Positions 10,170 to 19,118 of a stretch of 64,000 nucleotides of DNA are shown one piece after another. Position 1 is the first letter of the stretch. Every line of letters begins with the position of its first letter. The DNA is taken from the NCBI GenBank assembly GCA_013152385.1, contig JAADGL010000027.1, forward strand, positions 1-64,000. The letters run 5' to 3'. The position numbers were made by a program, and so were the translations under genes. The stretch comes from Acidobacteriota bacterium (GTDB lineage Bacteria; Acidobacteriota; Holophagae; Thermotomaculales; Thermotomaculaceae). The notes below the pieces were generated by a model. It saw only the letters and a program-made list of their open reading frames with translations, had not been told where the DNA came from and ran no database searches.

Positions 10170-11642
10170 ATGAATACTGAACGAAAAGTCGGATTGTTTT
10201 TTCTGGCAGCATTGATTGTAATTGCTTTTCTCATTATGAAAACCGGACAGTTTCAATTTTTTCAGAAGGGTGCCGTGTACACCCTCCGGGCAACCATGGA
10301 TTCCGCAACCGGGCTGGACAAAGACAGTGACATCCGGCTGGCCGGAGTCAAAATCGGTAAAGTTCTCGGTGTCAGTCTGAAAGACGGCAAAGCGGTTGTG
10401 ACCATGGAAATTCATAAAGAAGTTCAGCTTCCGGAGGGGTCCCGGGTAAAAGTGGTGGCCAAAGGGATATTGGGTGACAAATATCTTGAAATTTTACCGG
10501 GGAACCGGACAGGCCGGGTAAAATCAGGTGAAATGCTGGAGAGTGAAAAAGCCGTCTCCATGGACGATATTATGGATATTGTCTACTCGGTCGCAAAAGA
10601 TATTAAAAAAATTACCACATCTCTGAGTAAAACCGTGGGGACCAACAAAGGGGAAGAACAGATTGCCAATATTCTGGAAAACATTGACAGGATCACCTCG
10701 GATTTACGGGAGATTACGGCGCGGAACAAAGACAATTTCACCACCTCCATTGACAACATCAAATCTTTTACCGGAGACCTGAAGAAAGACATTCCGTCCC
10801 TGGCGGCCAAACTGGATAAACTCAGTAACCATCTCAATGAAATTGTGACGGAAAACCGGCAGAACCTGAAAGACACACTGGCCAATGCGAAAGAAGGTAC
10901 GAAAAAACTGAATGACGCGCTGGATTACATTGACAGCATTGCAAAAAAGATTGATACCGGTGAAGGTACAATCGGACAGCTGGTCAATGACAAAGAAACC
11001 GGCGACAACCTGAACAAGACGCTTGTTTCTTTTCGCCGGGCCATGGACAGTGCCAGCGATTACCTCGGTGCATTCAGTAAAACCGGTGTGTATCTCGGGT
11101 TTAAAAGTGAATATATGTTTGATATTTCCGATTCCAAAAGTTACTTCAGTGTGGACATTGTTCCTTCCGCCACCCGTCTGTACCAGTTGGAAATTATTGA
11201 CTCCCCTTACGGGAAAGTCAGGGAAAACAGTTATCATCATGTGATTACCGATCCCAGCGGAAATATCATCAATGACTACACCGAAACCATTACAGCTACA
11301 CGGGATGCCATGAAGTTTACGGCACTTATCGGCCAGCGTTACAAAGATTTCAATTTCAAGGTGGGGCTAATTGAATCCAAAGGCGGTTTTGCCCTGGATT
11401 ATGACCCTCACAACTATAGACGGTGGAAATTTTTCGGTGAGCTTTCGGATTTCAGCAGGGAGAACAATCTTTCGCCCCGTTTGAAGATCGGTGCCAGTTA
11501 CCGGATCTACGGAAATTTTTTCCTTGATGCAGGCGGCGATGATATTCTGGTCAGTGAAAACAGCCAGATATTCGCTGGTGTTGGAATCCGGTTCCGGGAT
11601 GACTTTTTCAAGCATTTGATTTCCAGTATGAGTTTCAAATAA
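10170..11642 (+). CDS. mlaD: MlaD/MCE-family substrate-binding protein with a long C-terminal extension
   Basis: A 490-residue protein, far longer than the roughly 180 residues of Escherichia coli MlaD. The single N-terminal helix is followed by one MCE domain at about residues 40-125 (LDKDSDIRLAGVKIGKV, KGILGDKYLEI). Next is a long helical stretch of heptad-like repeats at about 130-290. The beta-rich C-terminal part alternates polar and aromatic residues and ends in Phe-Lys. The helical part could span the periplasm, as in PqiB/YebT-like MCE tunnels; the C-terminal part looks barrel-like. Both are inferences from composition. ATG 10170 has GAGGTG upstream. Confidence 0.9.
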   Translation: MNTERKVGLFFLAALIVIAFLIMKTGQFQFFQKGAVYTLRATMDSATGLDKDSDIRLAGVKIGKVLGVSLKDGKAVVTMEIHKEVQLPEGSRVKVVAKGILGDKYLEILPGNRTGRVKSGEMLESEKAVSMDDIMDIVYSVAKDIKKITTSLSKTVGTNKGEEQIANILENIDRITSDLREITARNKDNFTTSIDNIKSFTGDLKKDIPSLAAKLDKLSNHLNEIVTENRQNLKDTLANAKEGTKKLNDALDYIDSIAKKIDTGEGTIGQLVNDKETGDNLNKTLVSFRRAMDSASDYLGAFSKTGVYLGFKSEYMFDISDSKSYFSVDIVPSATRLYQLEIIDSPYGKVRENSYHHVITDPSGNIINDYTETITATRDAMKFTALIGQRYKDFNFKVGLIESKGGFALDYDPHNYRRWKFFGELSDFSRENNLSPRLKIGASYRIYGNFFLDAGGDDILVSENSQIFAGVGIRFRDDFFKHLISSMSFK

Positions 11643-11658
11643 AGTAAGCAGCAGTTCA

Positions 11659-13017
11659 ATGGCAAAAAAGAAAACGAGTTTCGAGTGCAGTGCCTGCGGT
11701 TACCAGACATCCAAGTGGTTGGGAAAGTGCCCGGAGTGCGGCGCATGGAGCAGTTTTCTGGAAGTTCCGGAAAAAATGCCGGTTTATCATGGACAGGATA
11801 TTGCCGCAGCTACCCCCGAACCCATCAATGAAATTGAGAGGGCGGTTCACTTCCGCTATTCAAGCGGTATGCCGGAATTCGACCGGGTGCTGGGGGGCGG
11901 CTTTGTTCCGGGTTCGCTGGTTCTTGTGGGTGGAGAACCGGGGATCGGCAAATCCACCATGATGCTGCAGGTCTGTGAAAAACTGGCGGAAACCGGCAAA
12001 CGGGTGCTTTATTTCTCCGGAGAAGAATCCCCCACCCAGATCAAAATGCGGGGGGATCGGATCGGGGCTGTTTCGGGAAACCTTTATATCTCATCCGAAG
12101 TTACCGTATCCGGCATTCTTTCACAGGTAGAGCGCCATAAACCTTCAATGGTCATTGTTGATTCGGTTCAGACCGTGTTTTCGGAGGATATTTCATCGGC
12201 CCCGGGGACTGTTTCCCAAATTCGGGAAGCCACTACAAAATTTCTCTTTTCAGCCAAAAGGAGCGGGATCCCATTCATTGTCATCGGCCATATTACGAAG
12301 GAAGGTTCCATTGCCGGCCCCAAAACACTGGAGCATATTGTGGACACAGTACTGTATTTTGAAGGGGAACGGTTTCATGCCCGGCGGATTGTCCGGGCGG
12401 TGAAAAACCGGTTCGGTTCCACAAACGAAATCGGAATTTTTGAGATGACGGCTTCCGGACTGGTGCCGGTTCCCAACCCTTCCGCGGTTTTTATTTCCGA
12501 ACGGGCGCGGGACACAGCCGGATCTGCCATCATATGCGCGCTGGAGGGTACCCGTGCAATTCTTCTGGAGGTTCAGTCTCTTGCCGCAGACAGCAATTTC
12601 GGAACGCCCCGGCGCATGGCAATTGGTGTGGATCAGAACAGGCTTCATCTTCTTCTTGCAATTATTGAAAAACGGCTGGATTTTGCCATTCAGCGGGATG
12701 ACGTGTATGTCAACATTACCGGTGGATTTACCGTGAGTGAACCGGCAGCGGATCTCGGTGTCTCTATGGCAGTTGCCTCCAGTTTTCTCAATAAACCTCT
12801 GGGAGAGAAAGATGTGTTTATCGGGGAAATCGGCCTTGCCGGAGAAATCCGAAGTGTCGCGCAGCTGGAAAAACGGGTCAGAGAAGCCCGTGCCATGGGA
12901 TTTGAAAGAGTCATTGCCCCGTCCGGGCTGAGTAAAAACATCCGTGAACTTGCAAACAGGGAATTTCAGATTGCCGAAGTCGCAACTTTAAAGCAGGCCT
13001 TTGATCTTATTTTTTGA
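11659..13017 (+). CDS. radA: DNA repair protein RadA
   Basis: A 452-residue RadA/Sms, the standard length. Features in order: an N-terminal zinc finger CSACGYQTSKWLGKCPECG, a RecA-like ATPase with Walker A GGEPGIGKST, the RadA-specific KNRFG motif, and a C-terminal Lon-protease-like domain lacking an obvious catalytic dyad. RadA acts as a branch-migration helicase in recombination. It lies 16 bases after mlaD, so it may be co-transcribed, but a functional link is not implied. Confidence 0.97.
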   Translation: MAKKKTSFECSACGYQTSKWLGKCPECGAWSSFLEVPEKMPVYHGQDIAAATPEPINEIERAVHFRYSSGMPEFDRVLGGGFVPGSLVLVGGEPGIGKSTMMLQVCEKLAETGKRVLYFSGEESPTQIKMRGDRIGAVSGNLYISSEVTVSGILSQVERHKPSMVIVDSVQTVFSEDISSAPGTVSQIREATTKFLFSAKRSGIPFIVIGHITKEGSIAGPKTLEHIVDTVLYFEGERFHARRIVRAVKNRFGSTNEIGIFEMTASGLVPVPNPSAVFISERARDTAGSAIICALEGTRAILLEVQSLAADSNFGTPRRMAIGVDQNRLHLLLAIIEKRLDFAIQRDDVYVNITGGFTVSEPAADLGVSMAVASSFLNKPLGEKDVFIGEIGLAGEIRSVAQLEKRVREARAMGFERVIAPSGLSKNIRELANREFQIAEVATLKQAFDLIF

Positions 13018-13122
13018 ATCAGGCGAAAAGAGTGGCTGCCCGGCCTGATGCGTCATAACACCATCCTGGATGGCCCGGCTGGGTAAGGATAAAACTCACC
13101 GCGGCCCGTCCCGGGCGCCCGC

Positions 13123-14331
13123 TCACATTGTGGAAAGCATTACCCTGTTTCGACCCTTGTTTTTGGCAAGGTAGAGGCGTTGGTCGGCGGCGGAAATCAG
13201 ATCGTGTACCGTGTTGCCGTCTTCCGGAAATCCGGCGATACCGCCGCTGATGCTGATCAACCCCAGCGGTTGTTCTTCCCGGTGCGGAAACGGGTGGGTT
13301 TCGATTTTTTTCCTGAGAAATTCGGAAACTCGATACGCTTTTTCCCCGGAGAGCCCGGGAAAGAGGATGATAAATTCTTCCCCGCCGTAGCGAGCGGCAA
13401 TGTCGTGGGTTCGTATATTTTCCTGAACTATTCTTGATATTGTTTTCAGTAAGCTATCTCCTTCAAGATGTCCGTTTTGGTCGTTATATGCTTTGAAATT
13501 ATCCAAATCGAACATGAAAATGGAAAATCTTTCATATCCGATGGAGGCCTGCATGAGATGGTGGGCAAACAGTGTCATAAAAGATTTTCTGTTTACCAGG
13601 CCGGTCAGCCCGTCCCGGTGGGCCATTTTTTTGTAACGGGTCAGGAGGTAACTGAAAGCAAAGGCATTGGTGGCCATATCGGCAATCATGCGGAAAACGC
13701 GTTTTTCTTCGGCCCGGATGTCCCGGCCGATTCGTTTCATCCCGATAATTCCCAGCAGTGTAGCGTCTTTAATCAGTGGAGTCAGGATATCCATTTGGCA
13801 CTCGCTGGCCGGTTCTTCCCGGATTCGTCGTTTAACCGAAGTGCTTTCGTTGAGAAAATCCCGGGTTGTCATTGTAATTCCTTTCTCGGCAACGATTCCC
13901 GGGCGCCCTTTTCCGTAGTCGTAATGTTTTCCGAATTTGGAAAGTTGAATAGAGTGGCCCTCGGTCAGAATTAACTGTTTTTTTTCCGGAATAGCGGTAA
14001 AAAATACGACTTCTGTCGGTTCAAAAAGATCCACAACAGTTTCCACCAGTACCCGGGCAAGTTTCCGGGTGTCTTCCTGGGAAATCATTTCACTGGTTCG
14101 ATACGGCAGTTTGTCAAGAAGGTTGCTGTAGAACCCGCTTTTCTTTTGTTTGTCCTGAAGTATCCGGCTGTACTGGATGTCTTTTTTCCGGATTAATTCA
14201 AAGAGTTCCCCCCTGTTTTTCTCCATTTCTTTCAGGCGGCCCCTCAGGGACAGCTGAATACGGATCAGCAGTATGAAAAGCAGGATGATAACAAAACCGA
14301 TGTTGACCAGCTGACTCAGTGGCAACAGCAT
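13123..14331 (-). CDS. Membrane-anchored GAF-GGDEF diguanylate cyclase
   Basis: A 402-residue protein. One N-terminal transmembrane helix at residues 8-26 and a short coiled region lead to a GAF-like domain at about 70-215 and a C-terminal GGDEF domain. The active-site motif is GGEEF at residues 316-320. An intact inhibitory-site RxxD (RTHD, 307-310) lies five residues before it, so the enzyme should make cyclic di-GMP and be product-inhibited. AAGGAG precedes the ATG. It is convergent with radA and divergent from the Fe-S oxidoreductase gene. Confidence 0.93.
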   Translation of the reverse strand: MLLPLSQLVNIGFVIILLFILLIRIQLSLRGRLKEMEKNRGELFELIRKKDIQYSRILQDKQKKSGFYSNLLDKLPYRTSEMISQEDTRKLARVLVETVVDLFEPTEVVFFTAIPEKKQLILTEGHSIQLSKFGKHYDYGKGRPGIVAEKGITMTTRDFLNESTSVKRRIREEPASECQMDILTPLIKDATLLGIIGMKRIGRDIRAEEKRVFRMIADMATNAFAFSYLLTRYKKMAHRDGLTGLVNRKSFMTLFAHHLMQASIGYERFSIFMFDLDNFKAYNDQNGHLEGDSLLKTISRIVQENIRTHDIAARYGGEEFIILFPGLSGEKAYRVSEFLRKKIETHPFPHREEQPLGLISISGGIAGFPEDGNTVHDLISAADQRLYLAKNKGRNRVMLSTM

Positions 14332-14352
14332 ATTATAAAGTCTCCTTAATTG

Positions 14353-14381
14353 AGATTAAGTAAAATAATTTAAAATGTCAA
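14353..14381 (-). promoter_or_regulatory. Predicted sigma-70 promoter for the GGDEF gene
   Basis: On the minus strand TTGACA (14381-14376) is followed after 17 bases by TAATCT (14358-14353), about 20 bases before the ATG of the diguanylate cyclase. The -35 box is perfect and the -10 box fair. Confidence 0.55.
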
Positions 14382-14554
14382 GAAAAATTAAGGTGGTATA
14401 AAAATAATACAGTAATCTGTGAAACTGCAATATAAATCATCTTGTTAGGCCTGAACAAAATATGGAATACGAATTTTTTGACAAAAAAGTGAAACATAAA
14501 ATCGGAATTTCACCGGCCTGTTGCGTTGAGTGGGCATTCTTGTATAATTTTAAA

Positions 14555-14582
14555 TTGACAAAGTCAGGCAGAATCGTATAAT
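14555..14582 (+). promoter_or_regulatory. Predicted sigma-70 promoter of the Fe-S oxidoreductase gene
   Basis: TTGACA at 14555-14560, a 16-base spacer and a perfect TATAAT at 14577-14582. The operator-like palindrome begins at the last base of the -10 box, so a bound repressor would block initiation. Confidence 0.8.
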
Positions 14583-14599
14583 GAATGAATGGTCATTCA
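14582..14599. promoter_or_regulatory. FadR/TetR-type operator palindrome
   Basis: TGAATGAATGGTCATTCA is a perfect 7-base inverted repeat (TGAATGA/TCATTCA) with a 4-base spacer. It matches the Bacillus subtilis FadR (YsiA) box consensus TGAATGAMTANTCATTCA at all but one defined position. It overlaps the predicted start-site region of a gene plausibly used in fatty-acid beta-oxidation. The regulator itself is not in this window. Confidence 0.7.
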
Positions 14600-14622
14600 C
14601 TTTTTTGATCAAGGGGGTATTC

Positions 14623-16638
14623 ATGAATCCGACCGGTGAAATCCTGAACCCGACTCAGGGCGCATTTTTCTATGTATTTTTGGCTGTGTTTGTTATCGGT
14701 ATACTCTATTTTGCTTATTCGATATGGGGTTATTATCGATTGTTGAAACGGGCAAAGCCGGAGGACCGTTTTGACCGGATTGGTGAACGGTTTAAGCGGA
14801 TGCTGATGTTTGCTTTCGGGCAGAAACGGATTTTATCCGATGCCACCACCGGGCTCATGCACGCATTTATTTTCTGGGGATTCTGTGTGCTTTCCATCAA
14901 GACGATTTCCGCGTTTGCGGAAGGTTTTTCCGCTACGTCAATGGACTGGTTTATGGATAGTGCGGTGGGAACGGTTTACCTTTACGCGAAAGATATCTTT
15001 ATTATTCTGGTCACCATCATGGTGCTGTACGCGGCATTTCGCCGGGCGGTTCTCCGTCCGAAGCGTGTGGATCCGTCATGGGAAGCGTATCTGGTGCTGC
15101 TGCTTATCTTTATTCTTATGATCAGTGATATGTCTATGGATGCGGTAACAGCCGTGCTCGGCGGCAAGGTCGCATTTAACGGAAAAATTCTGAGCAGTCT
15201 GGTGGCCGGACTTTCTCACCACGGACTGGTTCTGTTTTATGATGTTTCCTGGTGGATTCATGTGGTGACGATTCTCGTTTTCCTGAATTTGCTGCCGGGG
15301 TCTAAGCATTTTCATGTGATTACGGCAATTCCGAATGTTTTTTTCCAGAAATTAACACCGAAAGGTGAAATTGCCAATGTGGAGAATCTGGAAGAACTGT
15401 TTGACACGGAAGATGAGAATATCCCCGTTGGTGTTTCCGCAATTACCGATTTGAGCTGGAAGCAGTATATGGATTTGTACACCTGTACGGAATGCGGCCG
15501 CTGTCATGAATTCTGCCCGACATTTTTAACAGACAAACCCCTTTCGCCCAAGCACGTCAATGATAAACTAAAGCATTTTCTCTATGACCATGAAAAAGAG
15601 ATTCTGGCAGGGAAGGGCGCATCATTGCCCACCATTATCGGGAATGTGCTTTCGGAAGATGAAATCTGGGATTGCACCACCTGCGGGCGGTGTGAGGCTG
15701 CCTGTCCGGTATTCATTGAAAATATTCCCAGGATCATTGATATGCGCCGGAAACTGGTGATGGTGGAAGCAAATTTTCCGTCAGAGTTACAACAGGCGTT
15801 TACCGGGATGGAGCGGAACGGAAACCCCTGGAATATCGGTATGAGCAAGCGGTTTGAATGGGCGGACGGCCTGGATATTCCGCTGATGGCGGAGGTGGAG
15901 AACCCGGATGACATTGATGTGTTGTTCTGGGTGGGATGTGCCGGTTCTTTTGATGACAAGGGAAAGAAAATTGCCACTGCATTTGCAAAAATCATGCAGA
16001 AAGCCGGTGTGAAATTTGCCTGTCTCGGAGAAGAAGAAATGTGCTGCGGTGACCACGCAAGGCGGGCAGGAGAAGAATATTTGTATCAGACCCTTGCGCA
16101 GCAGAATGTTGAGGTTCTTAACGGATACAAAGTAAAGAAGATTGTTACCATCTGTCCCCATGGTTTCAATACGATGCTGCATGAATACAAGGCGTTTGGC
16201 GGAGATTATCAGGTGATACACCATACGGAGTTTATTGCCGATCTGGTAAAGCAGGGTAAAATCACGCTGAATCATGAAGTGGCAAAAAAAATCACTTACC
16301 ATGATTCCTGCTATCTCGGCAGGCATAACGGCATTTACGACGCCCCCCGGGAAGTATTGAAGTCCATTCAGGGGCTTGAATTGAAAGAAGCTTCTTTGAA
16401 TCGTGAAAAGGGCCTCTGCTGCGGTGCCGGCGGCGGCCGGATGTTCATGGAGGAAGATCGGGGAACCCGGATCAATCACAAAAGGCTGGAGAATATCATG
16501 GAAACAGCGGCGCCGGAGGAAATCTGTACCGCCTGCCCCTTCTGTATGACCATGCTGTCCGATGCGGCCAATGAAACCGGCGTTGAAAATATTGCCACCC
16601 GGGATATTGCTGAAATTGTTCTGGAGGCAATGAGTTAA
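14623..16638 (+). CDS. Membrane Fe-S oxidoreductase of the ETF:quinone type (HdrD-like with NarI-like membrane domain)
   Basis: A 671-residue protein. The N-terminal part has about six membrane helices (to about residue 240) with His residues suited to b haem. Two [4Fe-4S] motifs follow, CTECGRCHEFCP from residue 288 and CTTCGRCEAACP from 351, then two CCG-type cysteine-rich domains (MCCGDHARRAG and LCCGAGGGRMFMEE, with CTACPFC). This layout matches proteins proposed to pass electrons from acyl-CoA dehydrogenase/EtfAB to menaquinone in anaerobes. I chose ATG 14623, with AAGGGGGT upstream, because the earlier in-frame ATG at 14581 lies in the -10 box and operator. Confidence 0.9.
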   Translation: MNPTGEILNPTQGAFFYVFLAVFVIGILYFAYSIWGYYRLLKRAKPEDRFDRIGERFKRMLMFAFGQKRILSDATTGLMHAFIFWGFCVLSIKTISAFAEGFSATSMDWFMDSAVGTVYLYAKDIFIILVTIMVLYAAFRRAVLRPKRVDPSWEAYLVLLLIFILMISDMSMDAVTAVLGGKVAFNGKILSSLVAGLSHHGLVLFYDVSWWIHVVTILVFLNLLPGSKHFHVITAIPNVFFQKLTPKGEIANVENLEELFDTEDENIPVGVSAITDLSWKQYMDLYTCTECGRCHEFCPTFLTDKPLSPKHVNDKLKHFLYDHEKEILAGKGASLPTIIGNVLSEDEIWDCTTCGRCEAACPVFIENIPRIIDMRRKLVMVEANFPSELQQAFTGMERNGNPWNIGMSKRFEWADGLDIPLMAEVENPDDIDVLFWVGCAGSFDDKGKKIATAFAKIMQKAGVKFACLGEEEMCCGDHARRAGEEYLYQTLAQQNVEVLNGYKVKKIVTICPHGFNTMLHEYKAFGGDYQVIHHTEFIADLVKQGKITLNHEVAKKITYHDSCYLGRHNGIYDAPREVLKSIQGLELKEASLNREKGLCCGAGGGRMFMEEDRGTRINHKRLENIMETAAPEEICTACPFCMTMLSDAANETGVENIATRDIAEIVLEAMS

Positions 16639-16646
16639 CCCAGGGG

Positions 16647-16684
16647 TTTTTTCCGGATTCCCATCGGGAAACTCCGGAAAAAAA
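16647..16684 (+). terminator. Hairpin terminator after the Fe-S oxidoreductase
   Basis: TTTTTTCCGGA and TTCCC are followed by the complementary GGGAA and TCCGGAAAAAA around a three-base loop, giving a long A/T-flanked stem that can serve either strand. On the plus strand the run of T precedes the stem, so it terminates better on the minus strand; plus-strand activity is uncertain. Confidence 0.5.
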
Positions 16685-16705
16685 CAAAATATCGAGATTG
16701 AGTAA

Positions 16706-16734
16706 TTGACAATTTTCCGATATAAGCGTATTGT
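16706..16734 (+). promoter_or_regulatory. Predicted promoter of the cytochrome/barrel cluster
   Basis: TTGACA at 16706-16711, a 17-base spacer and TATTGT at 16729-16734, 59 bases before the monohaem cytochrome ATG. Confidence 0.5.
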
Positions 16735-16793
16735 TATGTTGATTAGTGCGACATGAAGCGGCATGTTGTTAACAATAATCAAAACAGGAGGAT

Positions 16794-17141
16794 ATGAAGT
16801 TGAAGAAAGTAATCGTGATGGTTCTGGCATTGGGATTTGTTTTCGGTGTCAGCAGTTTCGCGTTGGACCGGAAGACGGGGAACATTGCTGCCGGAAAAAA
16901 GATTTTCAAAGAGCAGTGCAAGCCCTGCCACAATGGGAAAGATGCCAAGAAACTGACCCCGGCTTATAAAATCCGGGCGGAATGGAAACGGTATCTGAAA
17001 AGAAATGCAGCGAAACTGGCACGGAAACACGGTGAGAAAATTACCAAACAATTGAATCTCAGCGAAAAAGACATTAACAATCTGTGGGCATTCTGCTACG
17101 TGGGGGCCATGGATTCCGAGAAACCGCAAACCTGCGACTGA
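16794..17141 (+). CDS. Small monohaem c-type cytochrome
   Basis: A 115-residue exported protein. A cleavable signal peptide (hydrophobic VIVMVLALGFVFGVSSFAL, ending near residue 24) precedes a short mature region with a single CKPCH haem-binding motif. AGGAGG is placed just before the ATG. The mature part is lysine-rich, and no distal-ligand Met can be assigned with confidence. It presumably shuttles electrons in the periplasm. It sits upstream of a barrel protein and an octahaem cytochrome, but a terminator-like hairpin follows it, so it may be partly independent. Confidence 0.88.
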   Translation: MKLKKVIVMVLALGFVFGVSSFALDRKTGNIAAGKKIFKEQCKPCHNGKDAKKLTPAYKIRAEWKRYLKRNAAKLARKHGEKITKQLNLSEKDINNLWAFCYVGAMDSEKPQTCD

Positions 17142-17151
17142 TGTAAATTGT

Positions 17152-17177
17152 ACGGGCCTGCACTGCGGGCCCGTTTT
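17152..17177 (+). terminator. Terminator-like hairpin after the monohaem cytochrome
   Basis: ACGGGCC at 17152-17158 pairs with GGCCCGT at 17168-17174, followed by only four T. It may be a partial terminator that lowers expression of the genes downstream. Confidence 0.55.
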
Positions 17178-17252
17178 CAGCGTGCGTGTGCGAGTTTAGT
17201 GAATAGAACAATTTTTAACAACGGCTTTATTTAATATTGAGGGAGTTTTGAT

Positions 17253-19097
17253 ATGAGACGCAATCTCATCATTATTTTTCTGATTGCGGCCTTCTCCGTT
17301 TTTTCATCGTTTGCGCAGACAAACGTGAAAAAGGATGTGAATAATCTGAAAAAGCAGATTGAAGATCTGCAGGACCAGCTGGATGATCTTTCAGACAGAG
17401 TGGATGTGAATGAACAGCATACTGTCATGGACAAGATCGAATTTTCCTATGAATTGAGAACAATCGGTTACAGCATGAGTTACAACAATATGCGTGGCCT
17501 TCCGGATTGGGCTTCCTCCATGATGGGCCTCTGGGCTTTCGGCCGCCTTGCGGTTCCGGCAGGCCAGATCGGCGGTGTTCCCTATGGTTCCGGTTCCGGA
17601 TATACCTTCAACCCTGCTTTTGTACAGGCCAATCAGGCGGTTCTGCAGGGTCTGATGCCGGCGATGATTCAGATGGGATTCATAGATGCCAACGGTTTTG
17701 TAGATATGAACGGAAACGGCCAGTTTGATATGTATGATATGCCGATGATTGCGGTGGGTAGCCTCGGAACCCCGTTTTTTACCGGCACTTTCGGTGCTGC
17801 CGATATGGCCAAATATCAAATGATGTTTCAGGGGGTTCAACCGAAGGTTTATGACAATGACAACAGCCTGATGTATACCACCCGGCTCCGTATTGACATG
17901 GCTTCCAAAATTAATGACCATCTGAAATTCGGTGGGCGTCTCACCATGTACAAAGTTTGGGGAAACGGTGCCGAAAGCAGTTTTTTCAATGGCCAGATGA
18001 ATACAAACATGATGGACGGCCTGGACACTTCCGTTCCTTCCGACGACAAACTCCGTGTGGAGCGGGCGTTCTTTACCTATTCCTGGGACGGTGGACATTT
18101 TTCCGTGGGACGGCGGCCTTCCACAGACGGGCCCCCCATGCAGTATCGAAATTACAGCGTGGTTGGGGGATCGCCCCTTGCTACTTTGATTAACTGGCAG
18201 TTTGACGGTATGTCACTGGGGTTCAGCCTGGAAAACCTGACCGGTATCCCCGGAGCTTCTCTTAAATTCTGTTATGGTTATGGGTTCGAATCCGGTTATG
18301 GCAATTCTTATTCATATAACTCCACCGGTGCCGATGTCAGGGATACTCAGTTTGGCGGTTTCATTGCCAATCTGTACAAAACGAGAAAATTTAATGTGAC
18401 ATTGCTCTACGCCCATGCATTCAGTATTGCTGACGGCTTTACCGGAACGGTGGTGATGCCTTTCGTGGTGCAGGGAACCGATATCAACAATGACGGTGTT
18501 TTCGATGAGTATTACCTCGGTGCGAATAACGGGGGTTATATTTCCCGTACTCAGGCAACATCCAACATCGGTTCTGAAGATATGGCCACTTTGCTGGTAC
18601 AGGGAAACGCTTCTAATTTCGGTTATTTCTTCTCTTATTCCGTCAGTAAAACCAGCCCGGACGGCCGTTCCATGAATCCCATGATGCAGTTCTGGGGGAA
18701 AGACGCCCTGCTGAATGATAACGGTGGACAGCAGGACCACGGTGGAAATGCCGTGTGGGCCGGCATTGCCTACAATTGGGAAAACGGTGCCCGTCTCGGC
18801 GTGGAATACAACCACGGTTCAAAATACTGGTTTAACTTTTCAGGAGCTGAGGATAACATCGTTGGCGCCAAAGCGGCTGCACGCGGTGATGTTTATGAAC
18901 TGTACTTCACTTATCCGTTCTACGGAACACATTTCTTTGTGACCGGCGGATATCAGAAGTATGATTACGACTATACCGGCAGTGGCATGCCCCTTGGCGC
19001 ACCGAAAAAAATCGAAGACGCCACGGCATTTGATGCTCTGATGCCGATTGTGGACAAGGTGGACAATATCTACCTGTCATTGACTGCACGGTATTAA
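17253..19097 (+). CDS. DUF3373-like outer-membrane beta-barrel protein
   Basis: A 614-residue exported protein. The signal peptide (IIIFLIAAFSVFSSFAQ) is followed by a short coiled coil at about residues 25-50 (KKQIEDLQDQLDDLSDRV), then an extended beta-rich region with many aromatic residues and glycines ending in ARY, a barrel-type C terminus. The order of coiled coil, DKIEFSYELR start and long barrel fits DUF3373 porin-like proteins, which I recall near multihaem cytochromes. That assignment is from memory of the family pattern. It lies nine bases before the octahaem cytochrome frame, so the two are probably translated from one message and may work at the same membrane. Confidence 0.75.
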   Translation: MRRNLIIIFLIAAFSVFSSFAQTNVKKDVNNLKKQIEDLQDQLDDLSDRVDVNEQHTVMDKIEFSYELRTIGYSMSYNNMRGLPDWASSMMGLWAFGRLAVPAGQIGGVPYGSGSGYTFNPAFVQANQAVLQGLMPAMIQMGFIDANGFVDMNGNGQFDMYDMPMIAVGSLGTPFFTGTFGAADMAKYQMMFQGVQPKVYDNDNSLMYTTRLRIDMASKINDHLKFGGRLTMYKVWGNGAESSFFNGQMNTNMMDGLDTSVPSDDKLRVERAFFTYSWDGGHFSVGRRPSTDGPPMQYRNYSVVGGSPLATLINWQFDGMSLGFSLENLTGIPGASLKFCYGYGFESGYGNSYSYNSTGADVRDTQFGGFIANLYKTRKFNVTLLYAHAFSIADGFTGTVVMPFVVQGTDINNDGVFDEYYLGANNGGYISRTQATSNIGSEDMATLLVQGNASNFGYFFSYSVSKTSPDGRSMNPMMQFWGKDALLNDNGGQQDHGGNAVWAGIAYNWENGARLGVEYNHGSKYWFNFSGAEDNIVGAKAAARGDVYELYFTYPFYGTHFFVTGGYQKYDYDYTGSGMPLGAPKKIEDATAFDALMPIVDKVDNIYLSLTARY

Positions 19098-19118
19098 AAA
19101 GGGGAGATGAATTCGAAG

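Noticed and set aside
14581-14622. ATG 14581 as start of the Fe-S oxidoreductase
   Set aside because: It lies within the -10 box and operator and would precede the likely transcription start.
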